NCBI GenBank assembly: GCA_030691835.1
Contig: JAUYDO010000304.1
Span: forward strand, 1-9,810
Source: Dehalococcoidia bacterium
GTDB lineage: Bacteria; Chloroflexota; Dehalococcoidia; Dehalococcoidales; UBA3254
DNA length: 9,810 bases
Reading direction: 5' to 3'
Shown in pieces: positions 1-5,203 of this stretch. The translations under genes were made by a program, and so were the position numbers. Below the pieces are notes generated by a model. It saw nothing but the letters and a program-made list of their open reading frames with translations. It searched no databases and was not told the DNA's origin. Positions within the stretch are counted from its first letter, which is position 1. Every line of letters begins with the position of its first letter.

Positions 1-285
1 GGCGAGACACATGTGGTTCAGGTCAATAACTACTGGATTGATATTGTGCCTACCGGTGGCTACTTCCTCTTCAGTGACCACCTGGACCGTCCCGGTATGA
101 TTGGGGCGGTGGGCAAGATAACGGGTGATGCCAATATAAACATCAGTTATATGCACCTGGGCCGCCTCAAGGCGAGGGGGCAAGCTTTGATGATACTGGC
201 CCTCGACGAGCCCTTGCCTGAAGAGCAGCAGCAGCAGATTCTGTCTATCCCGGGTGTCTACACGGTCAAACTGGTAAAGCTCTAG
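1..285 (+). CDS. serA: D-3-phosphoglycerate dehydrogenase, C-terminal ACT domain (5' end outside window)
   Basis: The reading frame is open from the first base and ends at TAG 283-285, so only the last 94 residues are present. They match the end of long-form phosphoglycerate dehydrogenase, which oxidises 3-phosphoglycerate in the first step of serine synthesis. Residues 1-20 resemble the end of the intervening regulatory domain. The rest is an ACT domain: a first strand (YFLFSDHLDRPGMIGAVG) containing the RPGMIG turn typical of SerA, then INISYMHLGR, then the ALMILALDEPLPEE strand and helix, and a closing strand GVYTVKLVKL. In this family the ACT domain mediates subunit contact and often serine feedback. 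GTG at 13-15 is an internal valine codon, not a start. The catalytic and NAD-binding domains are outside the window, so isolated ACT proteins cannot be formally excluded. Confidence 0.85.
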   Translation, partial: GETHVVQVNNYWIDIVPTGGYFLFSDHLDRPGMIGAVGKITGDANINISYMHLGRLKARGQALMILALDEPLPEEQQQQILSIPGVYTVKLVKL

Positions 286-304
286 CCCGGTCACGGGATT
301 GTTT
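286..304 (+). terminator. weak candidate terminator after serA
   Basis: Directly after the serA stop codon, CCCG (286-289) can pair with CGGG (294-297) around a GTCA loop, followed by ATTGTTT. The stem is only 4 bp and the T run is broken, so this is a poor intrinsic terminator. No better one is visible close to serA. Confidence 0.2.
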
Positions 305-306
305 AA
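294..306 (+). repeat. left copy of a 13-base inverted repeat flanking the acetyltransferase gene
   Basis: CGGGATTGTTTAA here matches, on the opposite strand, TTAAACAATCCGG at 2012-2024, with 12 of 13 positions identical and 11 in a row. The two copies bracket the minus-strand acetyltransferase gene and its flanks. They could be ends of an old mobile segment, remnants of a dispersed repeat, or chance. Confidence 0.35.
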
Positions 307-334
307 CCAGACGAAGTCGGAGGGATAGCCGGTA

Positions 335-426
335 GTGAGACCGTTTAATGACTCAAATTGTCATGGCGAGGAGTCCTTCCAGGGAAGGGCTAAACAGTCT
401 CTATGGTGAGGTCGTTTAGTAACCTA
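335..426 (+). repeat. imperfect direct repeat pair
   Basis: Bases 335-355 (beginning GTGAGACCGTTTAATGA) and 406-426 (beginning GTGAGGTCGTTTAGTAA) agree at about 15 of 21 positions and start 71 bases apart. A related GTGAGAACCGG string occurs on the minus strand at about 2021-2031. They look like decayed copies of one short element. Confidence 0.3.
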
Positions 427-485
427 TCCCCTTCAGGGAGAACCTTCTGGGTGAACCCTGCCTGTCCGCAAGATAATTTTTCCCA

Positions 486-504
486 TCCTGAATCAAGTTC
501 AGGA
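486..504. repeat. perfect 7-bp hairpin TCCTGAA-TCAAG-TTCAGGA
   Basis: TCCTGAA 486-492 pairs perfectly with TTCAGGA 498-504 around a 5-base loop. The wording resembles dispersed intergenic repeats of the CCTGAA..TTCAGG kind. No T run follows closely, so it is not a good terminator. Confidence 0.45.
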
Positions 505-637
505 CAAGCTTTGCGCAAGATTTTATTGTTAAGGGACTAGATTATCTAGGTACTTTTTCTTGCGAATATACCATTGCCAAACGTACATTGTCAATAGGAG
601 TTTGAAAGTAAGCTTTCTGTGAAACCATCATTCTAAT

Positions 638-666
638 GTCCCTCTCCCTCGATGGGGAGAGAGGAC
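638..666. repeat. G/C-rich hairpin downstream of the acetyltransferase
   Basis: GTCCCTCTCCC (638-648) faces GGGAGAGAGGAC (655-666) with a single bulged base and a short loop (TCGATG). It lies 53 bases past the end of the minus-strand gene and could limit its transcript as a 3' structure. No T run follows on either strand, so it is not a standard intrinsic terminator. It shares the CTCCC/GGGAG core with the hairpins at 1969-1987 and 5148-5183. Confidence 0.5.
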
Positions 667-718
667 TGGATGTAAGGCGGCGACTTTCGCGGGAAACTAT
701 GAAAGTGGTCTGACGCGG

Positions 719-1885
719 CTACTTCAGCGGCAAATCGTAAATGCGCCACCTCTTGTAGTACCTGCAGCCAAAGAGCTCTATGATTTTGATTATGGCTGTA
801 TTGTCCTCAAGGATGAGCGATGCATCGCAATCAACATAGCCCTTTTTCACGACCCTGTCTGCAATCTCACTACCCACCACCGCCGGAATACCCAGGTTTC
901 TGAACTCCGGCTTTATCCCGAAGAACATACCCCGGGTGTGCCGTATACGTTTCCGCATCCACAGCAACCTTATGAGCCTCACCAGGTCTGAATCGCCGTA
1001 CCAGCGCCATCGCGGACGCAGGGCGTAGTTCGGGTCAGGGATAATGCCTATGACCGCCGCCGGCTCTCCGTTTACATAGGCAAAGCGCACCATCTCCGGG
1101 TCTATTATCAGGCGCAGTGAATCGGCGATGGCGTCTCCTTCCTCATCGGAGATAGGAAGGAACCCCCAGTTCTTTGCCCACGCCGCATTGTACAGCTTCA
1201 CAATCAGTTGGACTTCCGCCCTCAAATCCTTAATAACAATCGGTCGGGTCTCGATACCAGTGCGGTCAACCTTCTTCGCCAGCTTCCTCATCAACGCTAT
1301 GTTTATACCCCCATTTCCTCGTTTAGCTATATAGGCAAGATAGTCTTTGGTTTTTTTGAACCCGTAACGCTCCAGAAACTCAGCATAGTAGGGCGGATTA
1401 TGGGTCAACTGGGAGGTCGGTGGATATTGAAACCCCTCTATGAGGACAGCCTGGCGCTCGTGCGTGGAGTTGGAATACTCGCCGGGACCGCGCAGTACCG
1501 CCATACCGCGCTCGGCAACCCATGTTCTAGCGCAATCCAGCAACGTGCTGGCTACCTCGTAGTCATTGATGACCTCGAAGAAGCCGAAGAAACCGAGCCA
1601 GGTGCCGTGATATTCGTTATATTCCCTGTTTATCGTCGCCGAAATCCGACCCACCGGCTCTTTGCCCCGCCATGCCATAAAGTGGGTGACCTCGGCGTGG
1701 CGATGGTAGGGATGCTCCGGAGTCAGCAAACCCTTCACGCCCAGCAGACGACTGCCCAGCAGTTCGGCGTCGAGCTGCGGAGTCCAGCAGGGGTCCCCTT
1801 TATAGAGCCGCCAGTGGAACTTGACGAAATTCTTGAGCCTCTTGTCTCCGAGAGGAATCTCTTCAACTGTCAACTTTTCAGCCAT
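719..1885 (-). CDS. GNAT-like acetyltransferase family protein of unknown substrate
   Basis: This is a 388-residue soluble protein with no signal peptide or membrane segment seen. The start is ATG 1883-1885, chosen because AAGGTGA sits 5 bases upstream. An in-frame ATG at 1946-1948 would lie on the -35 box of the gene's own promoter. The opening (FHWRLYKGDPCWTPQL, residues 23-38), the block HAEVTHFMAW..PVGRISATINREYNEYHG (63-94) and GFFGFFEVINDYEVA (98-112) match, from memory, a family of roughly 380 residues annotated as GNAT N-acetyltransferase or YghO-like in Chloroflexota and other bacteria. A second GNAT-like half shows EPAAVIGIIPD (274-284) and PEFRNLGIPAVVGSEI (326-341), a degenerate form of the acetyl-CoA loop, followed by the usual last helix and strand (362-385). 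Acetyl-CoA use is inferred and the substrate is unknown. It converges on serA, is divergent from thrS, and is the only gene here not tied to translation. Confidence 0.75.
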   Translation of the reverse strand: MAEKLTVEEIPLGDKRLKNFVKFHWRLYKGDPCWTPQLDAELLGSRLLGVKGLLTPEHPYHRHAEVTHFMAWRGKEPVGRISATINREYNEYHGTWLGFFGFFEVINDYEVASTLLDCARTWVAERGMAVLRGPGEYSNSTHERQAVLIEGFQYPPTSQLTHNPPYYAEFLERYGFKKTKDYLAYIAKRGNGGINIALMRKLAKKVDRTGIETRPIVIKDLRAEVQLIVKLYNAAWAKNWGFLPISDEEGDAIADSLRLIIDPEMVRFAYVNGEPAAVIGIIPDPNYALRPRWRWYGDSDLVRLIRLLWMRKRIRHTRGMFFGIKPEFRNLGIPAVVGSEIADRVVKKGYVDCDASLILEDNTAIIKIIELFGCRYYKRWRIYDLPLK

Positions 1886-1919
1886 ATACTCACCTTGCCT
1901 GATGGAATAAATTAGTAAT

Positions 1920-1948
1920 ACTTTATCCCCATGACCCGCGTTAGTCAA
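1920..1948 (-). promoter_or_regulatory. sigma70-type promoter of the acetyltransferase gene
   Basis: On the minus strand, TTGACT (1943-1948, 5 of 6 to consensus) and TAAAGT (1920-1925, 4 of 6) are separated by exactly 17 bases. Transcription would begin near 1913, giving a leader of about 28 bases that contains the AAGGTGA ribosome-binding site before ATG 1885. Confidence 0.6.
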
Positions 1949-1968
1949 GTGCGAGTTTACGTATACTG

Positions 1969-1993
1969 CTCCCCAGTAAAGGGGGAGTTTTTT
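1969..1993 (+). terminator. rho-independent terminator reading toward thrS
   Basis: CTCCCC (1969-1974) pairs with GGGGAG (1982-1987) around a 7-base loop, followed at once by six T (1988-1993). The form works on the plus strand only. The nearest plus-strand gene upstream is serA, 1.7 kb away. It therefore probably insulates the thrS promoter from serA read-through or from transcripts antisense to the acetyltransferase. Confidence 0.65.
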
Positions 1994-2011
1994 ATAGGGT
2001 CTGAACCCCTC

Positions 2012-2051
2012 TTAAACAATCCGGTTCTCACCTCCGCTTCTCAGAATGACA
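2012..2051 (-). repeat. dispersed-repeat-like sequence and right copy of the flanking inverted repeat
   Basis: TTAAACAATCCGG at 2012-2024 is the opposite-strand partner of 294-306. Beside it, 2040-2051 reads TGTCATTCTGAG on the minus strand, followed by AAGCGGAGG. This wording resembles a short interspersed intergenic repeat found in many bacterial genomes. It ends about 10 bases before the thrS -35 box. Confidence 0.4.
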
Positions 2052-2061
2052 GAGGATAAGA

Positions 2062-2090
2062 TTGCACTAATGCTCTTATATTGATATAAT
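2062..2090 (+). promoter_or_regulatory. near-consensus sigma70 promoter of thrS
   Basis: TTGCAC (2062-2067, 4 of 6) and a perfect TATAAT (2085-2090) are 17 bases apart. Transcription should begin near 2097, leaving a leader of about 31 bases with GGAAGGTG (2113-2120) before ATG 2128. The leader is far too short for a T-box or for an E. coli-type ThrRS operator that mimics tRNA. Confidence 0.75.
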
Positions 2091-2127
2091 TTAAATCGGT
2101 TTTTGCTACATCGGAAGGTGAATATTT

Positions 2128-3888
2128 ATGACCTGTTATGAAGAGACCAGGCACACGCCTGAAGCCGAAAAGCTGGAGACGGTGAGGCACTCCGCCTCTC
2201 ACATCATGGCTGAGGCGGTGCAGTCGCTTTTCCCCGGCACAAAGTTCGGCATTGGTCCCGCCATTGAGAATGGCTTTTACTATGACTTCGAACTGCCGCG
2301 TCCGATGAGTCCCGAGGACCTGCCACAAATTGAAGCCAAAATGGCAGAAATAATCGCCTCGAACCAGCCCTTCATCAGGCAGGAAGTAAGCAAGGAAGAA
2401 GCCAGAAAGCTCTTCTCCGGTCAGCCCTACAAGCTGGAGCTGATTGATGAGCTACCGGATGCCCAGGTCACTGCCTACCGTCAGGGCACCTTCACCGACC
2501 TGTGCCGCGGTCCTCATGTCAGCGCTACGGGTGAGGTTAAAGCCTTCAAACTGATAAACATCGCCGGGGCATACTGGCGTGGTGACGAGCACCGTCCCAT
2601 GCTCCAGAGGATATACGGAATCGCCTTTGAAAGCAAAGCTGTGCTGGACGAGTATCTCAGACAGCTTGAAGAAGCGGCAAAGCGCGACCACCGGAAGCTG
2701 GGCAAAGACCTCGACCTCTTCAGCCTGCATGATGCCGCCGGTCCGGGGCTGGTCTACTGGCATCCCAAGGGAGCCACGGTGCGCCGCATCATCGAGGACT
2801 TCTGGAAGGCGGAGCACATAAAACGCGGCTACGATATTGTCTACACGCCGCACATAGGCAGGATTGACCTGTGGAACACCAGCGGGCACACGAGCTTTTA
2901 TAAAGAAAATATGTATAGTCCTATCGATATAGAAGGACAGCTTTACATCCTGAAACCGATGAACTGCATCGGGCACATATTAATATACCAGACGGCTCTG
3001 CGCAGTTACCGTGAGCTACCGATTCGCTATGCCGAGCTTGGTACCGTTTACCGCTACGAGCGCTCGGGCACACTGCACGGCTTGTCGAGGGTCAGGGGCT
3101 TCACCCAGGACGATGCCCATATCTTCTGCCGCTTTGACCAGCTAGAAGATGAAGTGGTGGCAGTGCTGGAGCTCGCCTGCTTCATGATTGACACCTTCGG
3201 CTTCAGCAAATATAAGGTGATGCTCTCCACAAGACCGGAGAAATACGCGGGCAGTCTGGAGATGTGGGAAAAGTCAACCGCAGTGCTTGCCAGTGCCCTG
3301 TCCCGGATGAATATCGACTACAAGATAGACCCGGGGGAGGGCGTGTTCTATGGTCCCAAGATAGACATCAAGTTTGAAGACGCCCTTGGCAGGGCGTGGC
3401 AGGGTCCAACCATCCAGGTAGATTTCAATAATCCCCAGCGCTTCAGCGTCACCTATATTGGTGAGGATGGGAAGGAGCACACGGTGGCTATGGTACACCG
3501 CACCGTCCTGGGCAGTATGGAGCGCTTCATGGCTTTACTGACAGAGCATTACGGCGGCGCTTTCCCGGTGTGGCTGGCTCCGGTTCAGGCGGTAATTATT
3601 CCCGTAGCTGACCGCCATGTGGAATATGCCCGTAAACTGGGGAGTGAGCTGAAGGGTGAGGGCATAAGGGCCGAGGTTGATGCCCGGTCGGAGCGGATGA
3701 ACCTGAAGATAAGACAGGCGCAACTGGCTAAGATACCTTGTATGCTGGTGGTGGGTGACAAGGAGGTAGCCGCCTCCACCGTCGCCGTGCGCCCGCGCCG
3801 CGGCGGCCAGCAGACGCAGTCCTTCGCCGAGTTCAAGGCTATGCTCCAAAAATCGATATGTGACAAAGCACTGGATTTTGCATTATAA
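2128..3888 (+). CDS. thrS: threonyl-tRNA synthetase lacking the N-terminal TGS domain
   Basis: This cytosolic class II synthetase charges tRNA-Thr and edits Ser-tRNA-Thr. At 586 residues it is about 55 shorter than the E. coli enzyme. A stop codon in frame at 2119-2121 and the promoter just upstream fix ATG 2128, so the TGS (N1) domain is truly absent. The editing domain is present: HSASH (H21, H25) and CRGPH (C126, H130). In the catalytic core, the zinc ligands C280, H331 and H457 sit 54 positions below E. coli C334, H385 and H511 throughout. The motif 2 arginine is R309 in YRYERSG, and motif 3 is HRTVLGSMERF. The C-terminal anticodon-binding domain (from about residue 485, VWLAPVQAVIIPVAD) is complete. 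One oddity is that the NCPGH zinc motif reads NCIGH. The gene is the first of the translation cluster and is followed by the infC promoter. Confidence 0.95.
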   Translation: MTCYEETRHTPEAEKLETVRHSASHIMAEAVQSLFPGTKFGIGPAIENGFYYDFELPRPMSPEDLPQIEAKMAEIIASNQPFIRQEVSKEEARKLFSGQPYKLELIDELPDAQVTAYRQGTFTDLCRGPHVSATGEVKAFKLINIAGAYWRGDEHRPMLQRIYGIAFESKAVLDEYLRQLEEAAKRDHRKLGKDLDLFSLHDAAGPGLVYWHPKGATVRRIIEDFWKAEHIKRGYDIVYTPHIGRIDLWNTSGHTSFYKENMYSPIDIEGQLYILKPMNCIGHILIYQTALRSYRELPIRYAELGTVYRYERSGTLHGLSRVRGFTQDDAHIFCRFDQLEDEVVAVLELACFMIDTFGFSKYKVMLSTRPEKYAGSLEMWEKSTAVLASALSRMNIDYKIDPGEGVFYGPKIDIKFEDALGRAWQGPTIQVDFNNPQRFSVTYIGEDGKEHTVAMVHRTVLGSMERFMALLTEHYGGAFPVWLAPVQAVIIPVADRHVEYARKLGSELKGEGIRAEVDARSERMNLKIRQAQLAKIPCMLVVGDKEVAASTVAVRPRRGGQQTQSFAEFKAMLQKSICDKALDFAL

Positions 3889-3889
3889 T

Positions 3890-3918
3890 TTGATAAATAT
3901 GGGGGAATATGTTATAGT
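3890..3918 (+). promoter_or_regulatory. promoter of infC-rpmI-rplT
   Basis: TTGATA (3890-3895) and TATAGT (3913-3918), each 5 of 6 to consensus, are 17 bases apart and begin 2 bases after the thrS stop. Transcription from about 3925 would give infC a leader of roughly 35 bases. This lets IF3, L35 and L20 be made independently of thrS. Confidence 0.65.
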
Positions 3919-3942
3919 TTTTCCTCGTAAAATGTTTATACC

Positions 3943-3963
3943 GGAGGTAAACAAAGCATAATT
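3943..3963 (+). promoter_or_regulatory. ribosome-binding site and non-canonical infC start
   Basis: A strong GGAGGT (3943-3948) is followed by AAACAAAGC and then ATA (3958-3960) and ATT (3961-3963) in the infC frame. No ATG, GTG or TTG occurs in frame between the upstream stop at 3928-3930 and GTG 4012. Initiation therefore has to use ATA (9 bases after GGAGGT) or ATT (12 bases). ATT is the well-known infC start in other bacteria, while ATA has the better spacing. Confidence 0.75.
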
Positions 3964-4548
3964 AAGAAACTGCGTGTAAATGAAGGTATCAGGGCCAGGG
4001 AAGTCCGCGTTGTGGGCGAGAAGGGCGAGCAATTGGGGATTATGCCGACTTACCAGGCACTGGACCTGGCGAGGAAAAAGAACTTAGACATGGTGGAGGT
4101 GGCTCCCACCGCTGTACCTACGGTATGCCGTATTATGGACTACGGTAAGTTCAAATACGAGCAGGCAAAGAAAGAGCGGGAGATGAAGAAGGGGCAGAAG
4201 GTTGTCGATATAAGAGAAATCAGAATACGCCCCAAAATCGGGGAGCACGATTTTAATGCCAAAGCCAGACAGGTTAAGAAGATGCTGGAGGGCGGGGATA
4301 AGGTCAAGGTAACAGTGATGTACCGCGGGCGTGAGATAACCCACACAGACATTGGATTCAAGCTCCTGCAAAAGCTTATGGCGTTGTTGCAGGGAGTTGC
4401 GGTTATAGTTAGACAGCCGTTTATGGAAGGGCAAAGGATGTACATGATTCTGTCGCCGTCTCCCAAACAACAGGCTAAATCCAGGGAAAAAGAAGAAAAG
4501 ATGAAGGAAGCGCCAAAAGAAAAGGAAACTGTAGATGCCAAAAATTAA
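3961..4548 (+). CDS. infC: translation initiation factor IF-3
   Basis: IF3 binds the 30S subunit, prevents premature joining of 50S and proofreads the start codon and initiator tRNA. With an ATT start the protein has 195 residues (196 from ATA 3958). The N-terminal domain begins KKLRVNEGIRAREVRVV, which is conserved at the extreme N-terminus of IF3, so the first canonical start (GTG 4012) would cut off 17 essential-looking residues. VCRIMDYGKFKYEQAKK marks the end of the N domain and the linker. EIRIRPKIGEHDFNAKARQV and GDKVKVTVMYRGRE mark the C domain. A charged Lys/Glu-rich tail of about 30 residues (from about 165) follows the usual end of the fold. The last 14 bases overlap rpmI, which suggests coupled translation. 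IF3 discriminates against non-canonical starts, so excess IF3 should repress its own message, as known for E. coli infC. Confidence 0.93.
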   Translation: MKKLRVNEGIRAREVRVVGEKGEQLGIMPTYQALDLARKKNLDMVEVAPTAVPTVCRIMDYGKFKYEQAKKEREMKKGQKVVDIREIRIRPKIGEHDFNAKARQVKKMLEGGDKVKVTVMYRGREITHTDIGFKLLQKLMALLQGVAVIVRQPFMEGQRMYMILSPSPKQQAKSREKEEKMKEAPKEKETVDAKN

Positions 4549-4735
4549 AACCCATAAAGGTGCCAGGGACCGCTTTAAGGTTACCGGCACGGGAAAACTT
4601 ATGCGCACCACCGGTGGCAAGAGTCACCTGCGCCGGAACCGCTCAAAGAGAGCCAAACGGCTCTATGACGGGATGGTACCTGTCAGCTCTGCTGATGCGA
4701 AAAGAGCCAGGAAACTGGTACCTTACATGAAATAG
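4535..4735 (+). CDS. rpmI: 50S ribosomal protein L35
   Basis: This is a complete 66-residue L35, a small basic protein of the large subunit. The opening MPKIKTHKGARDRFKVTGTG and the basic run HLRRNRSKRAKR are diagnostic, and the protein ends in the usual LVPY motif. ATG 4535 lies inside the end of infC in another frame. AAAGGA at 4520-4525 is the ribosome-binding site. The 14-base overlap makes its translation likely to depend on ribosomes finishing infC. rplT follows after 33 bases. Confidence 0.95.
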   Translation: MPKIKTHKGARDRFKVTGTGKLMRTTGGKSHLRRNRSKRAKRLYDGMVPVSSADAKRARKLVPYMK

Positions 4736-4736
4736 C

Positions 4737-4760
4737 TAGGAATCCTATTGAACTAGGGGG
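4737..4760 (+). promoter_or_regulatory. possible alternative pairing at the rplT ribosome-binding site
   Basis: In the rpmI-rplT gap, CCTA (4744-4747) can pair with TAGG upstream (4737-4740) or with TAGG (4754-4757), which leads into the rplT ribosome-binding sequence GGGGGAG (4756-4762). Such a switch could expose or hide the rplT start. Each stem is only 4 bp, so this is weak evidence. L20 does control its operon through RNA structure in other bacteria. Confidence 0.2.
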
Positions 4761-4768
4761 AGACTACT

Positions 4769-5125
4769 TTGACACGTGTAAAGAAGAATGTTGCGGTAAG
4801 AGCCCGGCATAAGAGATTGCTGGCGTTAACCAAGGGGCAGAGGGCGACCAGGCACGCGCTGGTCAAGAGAGCCCACGAAGCCATGATGCATTCCTTGAAG
4901 TATGCGTACTTCCATCGCAAGGAGCGCAAGGGCGACATGAGGCGGTTATGGATTGTGCGCATCAGCGCCGCCGCCAGGGCTAACGGTGTTACCTATAGCC
5001 AGCTCATGAACGGGCTGGAAAAGGCAGGCATTGACATCAACCGCAAGGTGCTTGCTGATTTAGCGGTCACCGACCCTATCGCTTTCGCCAGCATACTGGC
5101 GTCCGCCGGTTTCAGCAAGAACTAG
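4769..5125 (+). CDS. rplT: 50S ribosomal protein L20
   Basis: This is a complete 118-residue L20, which binds 23S rRNA early in large-subunit assembly. It starts with TTG 4769, supported by GGGGGAG 6 bases upstream and by the family opening MTRVKKNVAVRARHKRLL. No in-frame ATG gives a full protein. The helical RNA-binding core (KYAYFHRKERKGDMRRLWIVR) and the domain ANGVTYSQLMNGLEKAGIDINRKVLADLA are typical. It follows infC-rpmI in the standard order. L20 is the known autogenous repressor of this operon in E. coli and Bacillus. No clear L20 leader RNA was recognised here. Confidence 0.96.
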   Translation: MTRVKKNVAVRARHKRLLALTKGQRATRHALVKRAHEAMMHSLKYAYFHRKERKGDMRRLWIVRISAAARANGVTYSQLMNGLEKAGIDINRKVLADLAVTDPIAFASILASAGFSKN

Positions 5126-5135
5126 ATTCTGGCAG
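5126..5135 (+). repeat. 10-mer ATTCTGGCAG directly after the rplT stop
   Basis: ATTCTGGCAG begins at the first base after the rplT TAG. The identical 10-mer begins at the first base after the pheT TAA (8643-8652). No other stop codon in the window is followed by it. Its role is unknown; it could be part of a repeat or a shared 3'-end signal. Confidence 0.5.
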
Positions 5136-5147
5136 GATTGGTCTTTA

Positions 5148-5183
5148 TATTTTCCCTCTCCCCGCCCTGGGGGAGGGAAAATA
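5148..5183 (+). promoter_or_regulatory. strong hairpin between rplT and pheS containing a ribosome-binding sequence
   Basis: TATTTTCCCTC (5148-5158) pairs perfectly with GAGGGAAAATA (5173-5183). It is continued by a T-G wobble and three C-G pairs to a 6-base loop (5163-5168), making 15 pairs in all. The right arm holds GGGGGAGGG, the only strong ribosome-binding sequence near pheS. No T run follows, so it is not a standard terminator. It could mask the pheS ribosome-binding site, protect or process the mRNA, or be a dispersed repeat. Confidence 0.6.
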
Positions 5184-5203
5184 CTTTGTTTGTGGGTACC
5201 GAA

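Larger units (their letters stand above)
286..718. other. 433-base non-coding interval with degenerate repeats
   Basis: No credible gene was found on either strand between the serA stop and the converging acetyltransferase stop. No tRNA, SRP RNA or other known RNA fold was recognised by eye. The interval holds small structures. CAGGG 434-438 pairs with CCCTG 456-460 and encloses a 3-bp inner stem. There is a 7-bp hairpin at 486-504, a 13-base palindrome CTAGATTATCTAG at 537-549, and a G/C-rich hairpin at 638-666. ACTTTC and GAAAGT near 684-707 form a 6-bp inverted repeat. The text TGTCATGGCGAGGAG around 359-373 resembles the TGTCAT..CGAGGAG type of dispersed intergenic repeat seen in many bacteria. 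This looks like a region worn down from repeats rather than a lost gene. Confidence 0.6.

Noticed and set aside
1208..1915. A 235-codon open frame on the plus strand opposite the acetyltransferase gene
   Set aside because: The product resembles no family, and the minus-strand frame encodes a recognisable protein with promoter and ribosome-binding site. This is a shadow caused by codon bias.
1886..1948. An upstream in-frame ATG (1946-1948) for the acetyltransferase
   Set aside because: It lies on the -35 box of the promoter and has no ribosome-binding site, whereas AAGGTGA precedes ATG 1885 at 5 bases.
1886..2127. A T-box riboswitch in front of thrS
   Set aside because: The predicted leader after the promoter is only about 31 bases, and no T-box consensus or specifier stem is present.
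4012..4548. infC starting at GTG 4012
   Set aside because: It would remove the first 17 conserved residues of IF3 and has no ribosome-binding site. GGAGGT lies far upstream at 3943.
5138..5183. A pheM-like leader peptide and attenuator before pheS
   Set aside because: Only two phenylalanine codons precede the hairpin, they lie in the pheS frame without their own stop, and no T run follows the stem.
5138..5203. A longer pheS starting at TTG 5138
   Set aside because: The added residues would be encoded by the hairpin arms and match no PheS N-terminus. GGCAGGA abuts the TTG with no spacing.
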